NCBI RefSeq assembly: GCF_040298565.1
Contig: NZ_JBEPAK010000216.1
Span: forward strand, 1-12,013
Source: Kitasatospora sp040298565
GTDB lineage: Bacteria; Actinomycetota; Actinomycetes; Streptomycetales; Streptomycetaceae
Direction: 5' to 3'
Length of the DNA: 12,013 bases
The position numbers were made by a program, and so were the translations under genes. The stretch's first letter is position 1; each line of letters starts with the position of its first letter. The notes under the pieces were generated by a model. The model saw nothing but the letters and a program-made list of their open reading frames with translations. It searched no databases and was not told the DNA's origin. Positions 1 to 7,806 of this stretch are shown in pieces.

Positions 1-1979
1 ATTTCGCCTTGGGAGTGGCCGATGACGGCGGTGGGGTGGATGCCGAGGGATTGCCAGAGCTCGGCGAGGGCGACCATGGTCGCGAAGAGGGTGGGTTGGA
101 CGATGTCGACGCGGGTGAGGTCGAGGTGGCCGCGTAGGGCGTCGGTGAGGGACCAGTCGATGTAGGGGTCGAGGGCGGTTTGGCAGCGGGCGATGGAGTC
201 CGCGAAGGCGGGGGAGGTGTCGAGGAGTTCGGCGCCCATGCCGGCCCATTGGGAGCCCTGGCCGGGGAAGACGAACACCGGTCGCTCGAAGGCGCCGACG
301 CTGGTGGGGGTGGTGTCGTCGGCGATGGTGGTGAGGCTGGTGAGGAGTTCTTCGTGGTTTCGGCCGAGGGCGACGGCGCGGTGGTCGTGGGTGGTGCGGG
401 TGGTGAGGAGGGTGTGGCCGGCGGCGCGCAGGTCGGTGTCGGGGTGGTCGTGGAGGTAGGTGGCGAGTTGGGCGGCGTGGGCGCGCAGGGCGGCGGGGGT
501 GCGGGCGGAGATGACCCAGGGCACGACGGGCGAGGGCGCCGTGAACGCGGCCTGCTCAGGCTGCTCGGTCTGTTCGGCCTCGACCGGTGGCGCCTCCTCC
601 AGGATCACGTGCGCGTTCGTCCCGCTCGCGCCGAAGGCCGAGACACCAGCCCGTCGCGGGCGCCCGTCCACCTGCGGCCACTCCCGGGCCTCCGTCAGCA
701 GTTCCACCGCGCCGGCGGACCAGTCGACGTGCGGGGTGGGCTGGTCCACGTGCAGGGTGGGCGGCAGCACGCCGTGCCGCATCGCCATCACCATCTTGAT
801 CACCCCGGCGGCTCCCGCCGCCGCCTGGGTGTGGCCGATGTTGGACTTCACGGATCCGAGCCACAGCGGCTCGGGCCCGGGCCGCTCCTTGCCGTAGGTG
901 GCGATCAGGGCCTGCGCCTCGATCGGGTCGCCGAGTGTCGTCCCGGTGCCGTGCGCCTCGACCGCGTCCACGTCGGCGGCGGTGAGCCGGGCGTCGGCGA
1001 GGGCGGCGCGGATCACCCGCTGCTGTGACGGCCCGTTCGGCGCGGTGAGCCCGTTGGAGGCGCCGTCCTGGTTGACGGCCGAGCCGCGCACCACCGCGAG
1101 GACCCGGTGGCCGTTGCGCCGCGCGTCGGAGAGCCGCTCCAGCAGCAGGACACCGACGCCCTCGCCCCAGCCGGTGCCGTCGGCGGCGGCCGCGAAGGCC
1201 TTGCAGCGCCCGTCGGGGGCGAGGCCGCGCTGCCGGCTGAACTCGACGAACATGCCGGGCGCGGCCATCACCGCCGCCCCGCCCGCGAGCGCCGTCGAGC
1301 ACTCGCCCCGGCGCAGCGACTGGCAGGCCAGGTGCAGGGCGACCAGCGAGGAGGAGCACGCCGTGTCCACCGTGATCGCCGGCCCCTCCAGGCCGAACAC
1401 GTAGGACAGCCGGCCCGAGAGGACGCTGGCCGCGCCGCCCGAGAGCAGGTATCCCTCCAGGCTCTCCGTCGCCCGCTGGGCGAGCGCCGCGTAGTCGACC
1501 TGCCCGGCGCCCATGAAGACGCCGGTCCGGCTGCCGCGCAGCGACTCCGGGGCGATGCCGGCCCGCTCGAAGGCCTCCCAGGAGGTCTCCAGCAGCAGCC
1601 GCTGCTGCGGGTCCATCGCCAGTGCCTCGCGCGGGCCGATGCCGAAGAACCCGGCGTCGAAGCCGTCCGCGCCGTCCACGAAGCCGCCCTCGCGGGCGTA
1701 GGTGTGGCCGGTGCGGTCGGGGTCGGGGTCGTACAGCGCCTCCACGTCCCAGCCCCGGTCGGTGGGGAACGGCGAGACGGCGTCCCGGCCGTCCGCGACG
1801 AGCTGCCACAGCCGCTCGGCGGAGTCGGCGCCGCCGGGGTAGCGGCAGGCCATGCCGACGATCGCGATCGGCTCGCCCGCGACGGACTCCGACTCCTGGA
1901 GCCGGCGGCGGGTCTCCTGGAGGTCTGCGGTCACCCGCTTGAGGAAGTAGCGGAGCTTGTCCTCGGTCTCGCTGGCCAC
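1..1979 (-). CDS. Type I modular PKS, 5' part: docking-KS-(AT) (gene C)
   Basis: This is the N-terminal 659 residues of a modular polyketide synthase that runs off the left edge. I chose the GTG at 1979 because a textbook N-terminal docking helix starts three residues later (EDKLRYFLKRVTADLQETRR) and AAGGGG lies 10 bases upstream; the frame stays open upstream but has no better start. The ketosynthase (about 37-463) is intact, with Cys208 in VDTACSSS, His343 and His383, so it is an extender KS, not a decarboxylating KSQ. A linker rich in Glu, Pro and Gln leads into an acyltransferase with FVFPGQGSQW, RVDIVQP at 623-629 and Ser656 in GHSQGE. RVD-VQP together with GHSQGE is the pattern of methylmalonyl-CoA ATs; the confirming YASH-type motif lies beyond the window, so ethylmalonyl or another branched unit is possible. 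Base composition changes near 540, between KS and AT. It follows gene B by 68 bases and its docking helix should receive gene B's tail. Confidence 0.95.
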   Translation of the reverse strand, partial: MASETEDKLRYFLKRVTADLQETRRRLQESESVAGEPIAIVGMACRYPGGADSAERLWQLVADGRDAVSPFPTDRGWDVEALYDPDPDRTGHTYAREGGFVDGADGFDAGFFGIGPREALAMDPQQRLLLETSWEAFERAGIAPESLRGSRTGVFMGAGQVDYAALAQRATESLEGYLLSGGAASVLSGRLSYVFGLEGPAITVDTACSSSLVALHLACQSLRRGECSTALAGGAAVMAAPGMFVEFSRQRGLAPDGRCKAFAAAADGTGWGEGVGVLLLERLSDARRNGHRVLAVVRGSAVNQDGASNGLTAPNGPSQQRVIRAALADARLTAADVDAVEAHGTGTTLGDPIEAQALIATYGKERPGPEPLWLGSVKSNIGHTQAAAGAAGVIKMVMAMRHGVLPPTLHVDQPTPHVDWSAGAVELLTEAREWPQVDGRPRRAGVSAFGASGTNAHVILEEAPPVEAEQTEQPEQAAFTAPSPVVPWVISARTPAALRAHAAQLATYLHDHPDTDLRAAGHTLLTTRTTHDHRAVALGRNHEELLTSLTTIADDTTPTSVGAFERPVFVFPGQGSQWAGMGAELLDTSPAFADSIARCQTALDPYIDWSLTDALRGHLDLTRVDIVQPTLFATMVALAELWQSLGIHPTAVIGHSQGE

Positions 1980-1989
1980 AGTGGCGCAA

Positions 1990-1995
1990 CCCCTT
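1990..1995 (-). promoter_or_regulatory. Ribosome binding site of gene C
   Basis: AAGGGG on the minus strand, 10 bases before the GTG at 1979, the same spacing as at gene B. It is a weaker match to the Shine-Dalgarno consensus, but it supports the GTG as the start. The rest of the 68-base gap to gene B's stop (2050-2048) shows no terminator hairpin and no recognisable promoter. Confidence 0.6.
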
Positions 1996-2047
1996 CGGAT
2001 GGGACGGGAACAGGACGACTGGTCGGCGGTGGTGCCGGCCGGAGGAG

Positions 2048-5000
2048 TCAGGAGATGCCGAGTTCGTTGGTGATGAAGTCGAAGACCTCGTCGTCGTCGG
2101 CGGAGTCCAACTCCAGCCCGGCACCGGGGGACCGGTCGTCCTCCGGCCCGTTCCGGCGGCTCCACCGGTCGGCCACCGCCCGCAGCCGGTCGGCGATCCG
2201 CGCCCGCTCGGGGTGGTCGGCGCCGACCTCGGCCAGGGCGGCTTCGAGGCGGTCCAGCTCCGCGAGCACCGGAGCGGCCGAGGAGGCCTCCTCGCGCGGG
2301 AGTTCCGCGTCCAGGTAGCGGGCGAGTTCCGCGGCCGTCGGGTAGTCGAAGACGAGGGTGGCCGGCAGGCGGAGACCCGAGACGGCGGTCAGGCGGTTGC
2401 GCAGTTCGACGGCCGTCAGCGAGTCGAAGCCGAGTTCGCCGAACACCCGGTCCGCCTCGACCGCGGTCGGCGCCGAGTGGCCCAGCACCAGGGCGACCTG
2501 ACCGCGCACCAGGTCCAGCAGGGCCCGGGCGCGCTCCGCCTCGGACAGTCCGGCGAGGCGCTGCCTGAGGGCGTCCGCCGCGCCGGCCTCCGGCCGGTGG
2601 GCGGGCGCTGCGGCCGGGCCGGCCAGCCCGCGCAGCAGCGGCGGGAGGTCCGGGCCGGCCTGGCGCAGCGCGGCCGGGTCCAGCCGGACCGGCAGTGCGG
2701 TCGGGTCCGCCCCGGCGAGCGCGGTGTCGAACAGCGCCAGGCCGTCCTGCGGGCTGAGCGGGAGCACGCCCGAGCGCCGCATCCGGCCGAGCACGGCCTC
2801 GTCGAGGGCGCCCGCCATGCCGCGGTCCTGCTGCCACAGGCCCCAGGCCAGCGACCGGGTGGGCAGGCCCCGCGCGGCGCGGTGCTGGGCGAGGGCGTCG
2901 AGGAAGGCGTTCGCCGCCGCGTAGCCGCCCTGGCCGGCGCCGCCGAGGGTGGCCGTCGCGGAGGAGAACAGCACGAAGGCGGCGAGGCCGCTGTCCCGGG
3001 TGAGTTCGTGCAGGTGCCAGGCGGCGTCGGCCTTGGGGCGGAGCGCGGCTTCGAAGCGTTCCTCGGTGAGCGAGGCCAGGGCGCCGTCCGCGGCCACGCC
3101 GGCGGTGTGGACGACGGCGGTCAGGGGGTGGTCGGCCGGGACGGCGGCGAGCACTGCCGCGAGTGCCTCCCGGTCCGCGGCGTCGCAGGCGGTCACCGTC
3201 ACGGTGGCGCCCAAGGCGGTGAGGTCGGCGACGAGTTCGGCCGCGCCCGGGGCCTCGGGGCCGCGGCGGCCGAGCAGCAGCAGGTGGCGCACCCCGTACG
3301 TGGTGACCAGGTGCCGGGCGAGCAGTGCGCCGAGCGCGCCGGTGCCGCCGGTGATCAGCACCGTGCCGGCCGGGTCCAGGGCTGTGCCGTCCGGGTCCAG
3401 AGCTGCGCCGGCCCGGGCCGGCGCGGCCGCAGAGACCGCGGAGCTCGTGGCGGCCGTGGAGCTCGCGGCGGCCGTCGCCGGGCGGGCGCGCACCAGGCGC
3501 GGTGCCAGCAGGGTGCCGGCGCGCAGGGCGAGCTGCGGTTCGTCACCGGCGGCCGCCGGGGCCAGCGCGGCGGTCGGGTCGGAGTCGCCCTCCAGGTCGA
3601 GCAGGACGAAGCGGCCCGGGTGCTCGGCCTGGGCGGCCCGGACGAGGCCCCACAGCGGGGCGTGGGCGAGGTTCGGGACGTCGGCGGCCGCGCGGCCGGG
3701 GGCCGGGCCGTCGGCATCTGCCTGGCCGTCGGCGTCCGCCGGCCCGGCGGCCACCGCACCGCGCGTCACCAGGACCAGCCGGGAGCCCGCGAAACGGTCG
3801 TCCGCCGCCCACGCCGTCAGCGCGGACCAGGTCCGGCGCAGGGCCGCGCGCACGGCCGGGGGGAGCTCGCCGGTGGTGTCCGGCAGGGGCAGGACGACCG
3901 CGTCCGGGGCCGGCAGCCCCGCGGCGACGGCCTCGCCGAGCGCCGCCAGGTCCGGATGGCGGTCGAGGCCGGGGAAGGCGGACCCGTCCCCGAGCACCGC
4001 CCAGCGGCCCCGGGCCGCCTCGACCGCCGGGACGGGCTCCCACGCGACGCGGAACAGGGCGTCGCCGAGCCCGGCCCGGGCCGCCGCGCGCAACTGGTCG
4101 ACCGAGACCGGCCGGGCCCGCAGCGCACCGACCGAGGCGACCGGTGCGCCGGCCTCGTCGGCCACGTCCAGGGACATCGCGTCCGGCCCGGCCGGGGCCA
4201 GCCGCAGGCGCAGCACCGCGGCGCCGGGGCGGTGCAGCCGCACGTCGTTCCAGGCGAACGGCAGCAGGACCTGCTCCCCGGTGTTCCCGACCAGCCCCGC
4301 GTGCAGCGCGGCGTCCAGCAGGGCGGGGTGGACGCCGTAGCCGTCCGCCCGGCCCCGCTCCGGCTCCGGGAGGGCGACCTCGCCGTACACCTCGTCGCCG
4401 GCGCGCCACATCGCCCGCAGCCCGCGGAACGACGGGCCGTAGTCGAAACCGTCCCGGGCGACGGAGGGGTAGAAGCCGTCGAGGTCCACCGGCTCGGCGC
4501 CGCGAGGCGGCCAGTCGCCGGCCGGCTGCCAGCCGGTTTCGCCGGTTGTGGCGGACAGCGTGCCGCCCGCGTGCCGGGTCCACTCCGCCGCCTCGTCCGG
4601 GCGGGCGTACACGCCGATCGGTCGCCGGCCCGTCGCGTCGGCCGCGCCGACCACCACCTGCAGCTGGGCCGTCCCGGTCCCGGTGAGGATCAGCGGCGCC
4701 TCCTGGTCCAGCTCCTCGACCGTGGTGCAGCCGACCGACCGCGCCGCGTGCAGGGCCAGTTCCAGGTACGCGGTGCCGGGCACCACCGTGCTGCCCAGCA
4801 CCACGTGGTCGGCGAGCCAGCGGTGCGAACGGGGCGACAGCCGGCCGGTGAGGATCAGCCCACCGCCCTCGGCCGGGGTGACGGCGGCGCCGAGCAGAGG
4901 GTGCCCGGCGCTCGTCACGCCGAGCCCGGCCGGATCGGCGGGGGCGCCGCCGGCCGCGTCCAGCCAGTACCGCTCGCCCTGGAACGCGTACGTCGGCAGG

Positions 5001-7777
5001 TCCAGCCGGCGGCCGGCCGGGCCGTGGAGCGCGGTGAGGAGCGCGGGCCAGTCCACCCGGGCCCCCCGCACGTGCGCCTGGGCGACCGCGGCGAGCACCG
5101 TGTCCGGCTCCGGACGGCCCCGGCGCAGCAGCGGCACCGCCACGACGTCACCGGCCGCGTCCCCCGCGCACTGCCGGGCCATGGCGGACAGCACACCGTC
5201 GGGGCCGAGTTCCAGGAAGGTCGTGACGCCCCGGTCGAGCAGGTGCCGCACGCCGTCGTGGAAGCGCACGGCCTCGCGCACGTGCCGCACCCAGTACTCC
5301 GGGGTGCGGATCAGCTCGGCGGCCACCGGCCGGCCGGTCAGGTTGGAGACCACCGGGACGGTCGGTTCGTGCAGCGTCAGGCCGTCGAGCACCGCGCGGA
5401 ACGGCGCGAGCATGTCCTCCATGCGGGCCGAGTGGAAGGCGTGGCTGACGGCCAGCCGCTTCGTCCGGCGGCCCTGCGCGCCGAGCCGCTCGGCGACCGA
5501 CGCGACCGCCTCCTCCTCGCCGGAGACCACGACGGAGCGGACGCCGTTGACGGCGGCGATGCCGGCCCGGCCGGCGTGGTCCGCCAGCAGGACGGCCACC
5601 TCCGGCTCCGTCGCCTCCACCGCCACCATCGCGCCGCCGGCGGGCAGCTGCTGCATCAGGCGGCCGCGGGCGGCCACCGCCGTGACCGCGTCCTCCAGCG
5701 AGAACACCCCGGCGACGTGGGCGGCCGCGAGTTCCCCGACCGAGTGCCCGAGCACGAAGTCCGGCCGCAGCCCCCAGGACTCGGCCAGCCGGAACAGCGC
5801 CACCTCCAGCGCGAACAGGGCGGCCTGGGCGAACGCCGTCCCGTCCAGCCGGGCCGCCTCGGGCGACCCCTCCTCGGCGAGCAGCACCTCGCGGACCGGC
5901 AGGCCGCTGCGCTCCGCCAGCAGGTCGCACACCCGGTCCAGCTCGGCCGCGAACACCGGGAAGCGCCGGTACAGTTCGCGGCCGGCGCCGGCCCGCTGGG
6001 CGCCCTGGCCGGTGAACAGGAAGGCCAGCCTGCCGGTGCGCGCCGCCTGGCCCCGGAACAGGCCCGGGGCGTCGTCGGCCCGGCGCAGCGCCTCGAGGCC
6101 GGCGAGCAGTTCCGCGCGGTCCGTCCCGAGTACCACCGCCCGGTGGTCGAGGCCGGCGCGGGCGGTGGCCAGCGTCCACGCGACGTCCGCGGTGGGCCAC
6201 TGCGGCGCGGCGGCCACGGCGTCGGCCAGCCGGCCGGCCTGGGCGCGCAGCGCCTCGGGGCTGCGCGCCGACAGCAGCCACGGGGTCGCGGCCGGCACCG
6301 CGGGGGCGGGCTGCTCCACGGCGGGCTGCTCCACGGCGGGCTGCTCCACGGCGGGCTGCCCGTCGAGGGGCTCCTCCTCGACGGGCTGCTCCAGGATCAC
6401 GTGGGCGTTGGTGCCGCTGATGCCGAAGGAGGAGACGCCGGCCCGCCGGGGGCGGTCGACGGCGGGCCAGTCGCGCCGCTCGGTCAGCAGCTCCACCGCG
6501 CCGCGCGACCAGTCGACCTGCGGGGTCGGCTCGTCGACGTGCAGGGTGGCCGGCAGGACGCCGTGGCGCAGCGCCAGCACCGTCTTGATGACGCCGGCGA
6601 CGCCCGCGGCGAGCTGGGTGTGGCCGATGTTGGACTTCACCGAGCCGAGCCAGAGCGGCCGTTCGGCGGGCCGGCCCTGCCCGTAGGTGGCCAGCAGGGC
6701 CTGCGCCTCGATCGGGTCGCCGAGCCGGGTGCCCGTCCCGTGCGCCTCCACCGCGTCCACGTCGGCGGCGGTGAGCCGGGCGTCCGCGAGCGCGGCGCGG
6801 ATCACCCGCTGCTGGGCCGGGCCGCTCGGCGCGGTCAGGCCGTTGGAGGCACCGTCCTGGTTGACCGCGGAGCCGCGGACCACGGCGAGCACCGGGTGGC
6901 CCAGCCGCCGGGCGTCGGAGAGCCGCTCGACCAGCAGCACGCCGACGCCCTCGCCCCAGGCGGTGCCGTCCGCCGCGCCCGCGAAGGCCTTGCAGCGCCC
7001 GTCGGGGGCGAGGCCGCGCTGCCGGCTGAACTCGATGAACATGTGCGGCGCCGCCATCACCGCCGCGCCGCCGACCAGCGCCATCGAGCACTCGCCGTCG
7101 CGCAGCGCCCGGGCCGCCAGGTGCAGCGCCACCAGCGAGGAGGAGCACGCGGTGTCCACCGTCACCGCCGGGCCCTCCAGCCCGAAGGCGTAGGCGAGCC
7201 GACCGGAGGCCACGCTGACGGTGGTGCCGGTCAGCAGGTAGCCCTCGGCTCCCTCCGCGCCGCGCGGATCGGCGGCGTAGCCGAGCGGGGAGGCACCGAC
7301 GAACACGCCGGTCGCGCTGCCGCGGACGGACTCCGGGTCGATGCCGGCGCGTTCGAAGGCCTCCCAGGAGGTCTCCAGCAGCAGCCGCTGCTGGGGGTCC
7401 ATGGCGAGCGCCTCGCGCGGGCTGATCCCGAAGAACCCGGCGTCGAACAGCTCCGCGCCCTGGACGAAGCAGCCCGTCCGGACGTAGCTCCGGCCCGGTC
7501 GGTCCGGGTCCGGGTCGTACAACTCCTCGGTGTCCCAGCCGCGTTCGGCCGGGAACCCGGACAGGGCGTCCCGGCCGTCGGACACCAGGCGCCACAGGTC
7601 CTCGGGGCTGTGGACGCCGCCGGGGAAGCGGCAGGCCATGCCGACGATCGCGATCGGCTCGTGCCGGGCCTCGGCCAGCCGGTGGTTCTGCTGCTGGAGG
7701 CGCTTGTTCTCCTTGAGCGAGAGCCGGAGTGCCTCCAGCACCCTCTGGTCCTGTGGTGCAGCCTGTGATGCAGCCAT
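2048..7777 (-). CDS. Type I modular PKS, one complete module: docking-KS-AT-DH-KR-ACP-docking (gene B)
   Basis: A complete 1909-residue single-module polyketide synthase. An N-terminal coiled-coil docking helix (about 10-38) precedes the ketosynthase (40-465), which has Cys211 in VDTACSSS, His346 and His386. The acyltransferase (about 586-870) has Ser679 in GHSVGE and HAFH at 779-782, the classic malonyl-CoA signature. The dehydratase (957-1225) has His991 in HVVLGSTVVP, YGPSF at 1113-1117 and Asp1155/His1159. A structural ketoreductase half is followed by the catalytic half: GGTGALG at 1477-1483, Lys1582, Ser1606, Tyr1619, Asn1623. The usual LDD is AAD (1562-1564); the last Asp is kept and no A-type Trp is present, so it is probably B-type. 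The ACP has Ser1786 in LGFDSL. The tail holds two helices and ends in DDDEVFDFITNELGIS, a standard docking tail. The expected step is addition of malonyl followed by reduction and dehydration to a trans alkene. The ATG is preceded by GGAG and sits just before the docking helix. It is probably cotranscribed with its neighbours. Confidence 0.97.
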   Translation of the reverse strand: MAASQAAPQDQRVLEALRLSLKENKRLQQQNHRLAEARHEPIAIVGMACRFPGGVHSPEDLWRLVSDGRDALSGFPAERGWDTEELYDPDPDRPGRSYVRTGCFVQGAELFDAGFFGISPREALAMDPQQRLLLETSWEAFERAGIDPESVRGSATGVFVGASPLGYAADPRGAEGAEGYLLTGTTVSVASGRLAYAFGLEGPAVTVDTACSSSLVALHLAARALRDGECSMALVGGAAVMAAPHMFIEFSRQRGLAPDGRCKAFAGAADGTAWGEGVGVLLVERLSDARRLGHPVLAVVRGSAVNQDGASNGLTAPSGPAQQRVIRAALADARLTAADVDAVEAHGTGTRLGDPIEAQALLATYGQGRPAERPLWLGSVKSNIGHTQLAAGVAGVIKTVLALRHGVLPATLHVDEPTPQVDWSRGAVELLTERRDWPAVDRPRRAGVSSFGISGTNAHVILEQPVEEEPLDGQPAVEQPAVEQPAVEQPAPAVPAATPWLLSARSPEALRAQAGRLADAVAAAPQWPTADVAWTLATARAGLDHRAVVLGTDRAELLAGLEALRRADDAPGLFRGQAARTGRLAFLFTGQGAQRAGAGRELYRRFPVFAAELDRVCDLLAERSGLPVREVLLAEEGSPEAARLDGTAFAQAALFALEVALFRLAESWGLRPDFVLGHSVGELAAAHVAGVFSLEDAVTAVAARGRLMQQLPAGGAMVAVEATEPEVAVLLADHAGRAGIAAVNGVRSVVVSGEEEAVASVAERLGAQGRRTKRLAVSHAFHSARMEDMLAPFRAVLDGLTLHEPTVPVVSNLTGRPVAAELIRTPEYWVRHVREAVRFHDGVRHLLDRGVTTFLELGPDGVLSAMARQCAGDAAGDVVAVPLLRRGRPEPDTVLAAVAQAHVRGARVDWPALLTALHGPAGRRLDLPTYAFQGERYWLDAAGGAPADPAGLGVTSAGHPLLGAAVTPAEGGGLILTGRLSPRSHRWLADHVVLGSTVVPGTAYLELALHAARSVGCTTVEELDQEAPLILTGTGTAQLQVVVGAADATGRRPIGVYARPDEAAEWTRHAGGTLSATTGETGWQPAGDWPPRGAEPVDLDGFYPSVARDGFDYGPSFRGLRAMWRAGDEVYGEVALPEPERGRADGYGVHPALLDAALHAGLVGNTGEQVLLPFAWNDVRLHRPGAAVLRLRLAPAGPDAMSLDVADEAGAPVASVGALRARPVSVDQLRAAARAGLGDALFRVAWEPVPAVEAARGRWAVLGDGSAFPGLDRHPDLAALGEAVAAGLPAPDAVVLPLPDTTGELPPAVRAALRRTWSALTAWAADDRFAGSRLVLVTRGAVAAGPADADGQADADGPAPGRAAADVPNLAHAPLWGLVRAAQAEHPGRFVLLDLEGDSDPTAALAPAAAGDEPQLALRAGTLLAPRLVRARPATAAASSTAATSSAVSAAAPARAGAALDPDGTALDPAGTVLITGGTGALGALLARHLVTTYGVRHLLLLGRRGPEAPGAAELVADLTALGATVTVTACDAADREALAAVLAAVPADHPLTAVVHTAGVAADGALASLTEERFEAALRPKADAAWHLHELTRDSGLAAFVLFSSATATLGGAGQGGYAAANAFLDALAQHRAARGLPTRSLAWGLWQQDRGMAGALDEAVLGRMRRSGVLPLSPQDGLALFDTALAGADPTALPVRLDPAALRQAGPDLPPLLRGLAGPAAAPAHRPEAGAADALRQRLAGLSEAERARALLDLVRGQVALVLGHSAPTAVEADRVFGELGFDSLTAVELRNRLTAVSGLRLPATLVFDYPTAAELARYLDAELPREEASSAAPVLAELDRLEAALAEVGADHPERARIADRLRAVADRWSRRNGPEDDRSPGAGLELDSADDDEVFDFITNELGIS
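3363..3404. repeat. 21-bp in-frame tandem duplication just before the KR of gene B
   Basis: Two adjacent 21-base copies (3363-3383 and 3384-3404) differ at two positions. They encode the doubled segment ALDPDGT / ALDPAGT immediately before the NADPH-binding strand of the ketoreductase. Gene A has a single LDPDGT at the same place (residues 957-962 in its window numbering), so the extra unit in gene B looks like a local duplication. Upstream lies an Ala/Ser/Thr-rich stretch (about residues 1431-1460). Confidence 0.85.
6306..6359. repeat. 15-bp in-frame tandem repeat in the KS-AT linker of gene B
   Basis: Three full copies of gcgggctgctccacg (6306-6320, 6321-6335, 6336-6350) are followed by a partial fourth copy. 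The copies are exact and keep the frame. They encode three Pro-Ala-Val-Glu-Gln units at residues 475-489, in the linker just after the KS. This is probably slippage expansion of a flexible linker. Confidence 0.95.
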
Positions 7778-7787
7778 CGTTGGGTTT

Positions 7788-7791
7788 CTCC
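7788..7791 (-). promoter_or_regulatory. Ribosome binding site of gene B
   Basis: GGAG (within GCGGAGAA) on the minus strand, 10 bases before the ATG at 7777. It lies inside the 29-base gap after gene A's TGA (7809-7807). The gap has no room for a promoter and no hairpin, so gene B should be translated from the transcript of gene A. Confidence 0.7.
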
Positions 7792-7806
7792 GCAGTCCGA
7801 GCGCGA

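Noticed and set aside
1..540. The lower-GC gene C AT region as a mobile element or genomic island edge
   Set aside because: The PKS reading frame and AT motifs continue without a break, and there are no terminal repeats or transposase. Domain exchange or homogenisation is a simpler explanation.
1323..1380. Gene C ketosynthase as a decarboxylating loading KSQ
   Set aside because: The active site is VDTACSSS with Cys208 present, and an N-terminal docking helix precedes it, so it is an extender-module KS.
1980..2047. Possible promoter or terminator between genes B and C
   Set aside because: I see no stable hairpin with a T-run and no -10/-35 pair, only a ribosome binding site. The collinear spacing fits one transcript.
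556..2124. An open minus-strand frame covering the gene B-gene C junction
   Set aside because: The translation is Arg/Gly/Pro-rich shadow sequence. The real gene C frame from GTG 1979 has a docking helix and an intact KS.
2213..7768. Very long open frame on the plus strand opposite gene B
   Set aside because: Its translation is Gly/Arg/Val/Gln/His-rich low complexity with no domain I recognise. It mirrors gene B in a frame kept stop-free by high GC. Gene B has a full set of PKS motifs on the other strand.
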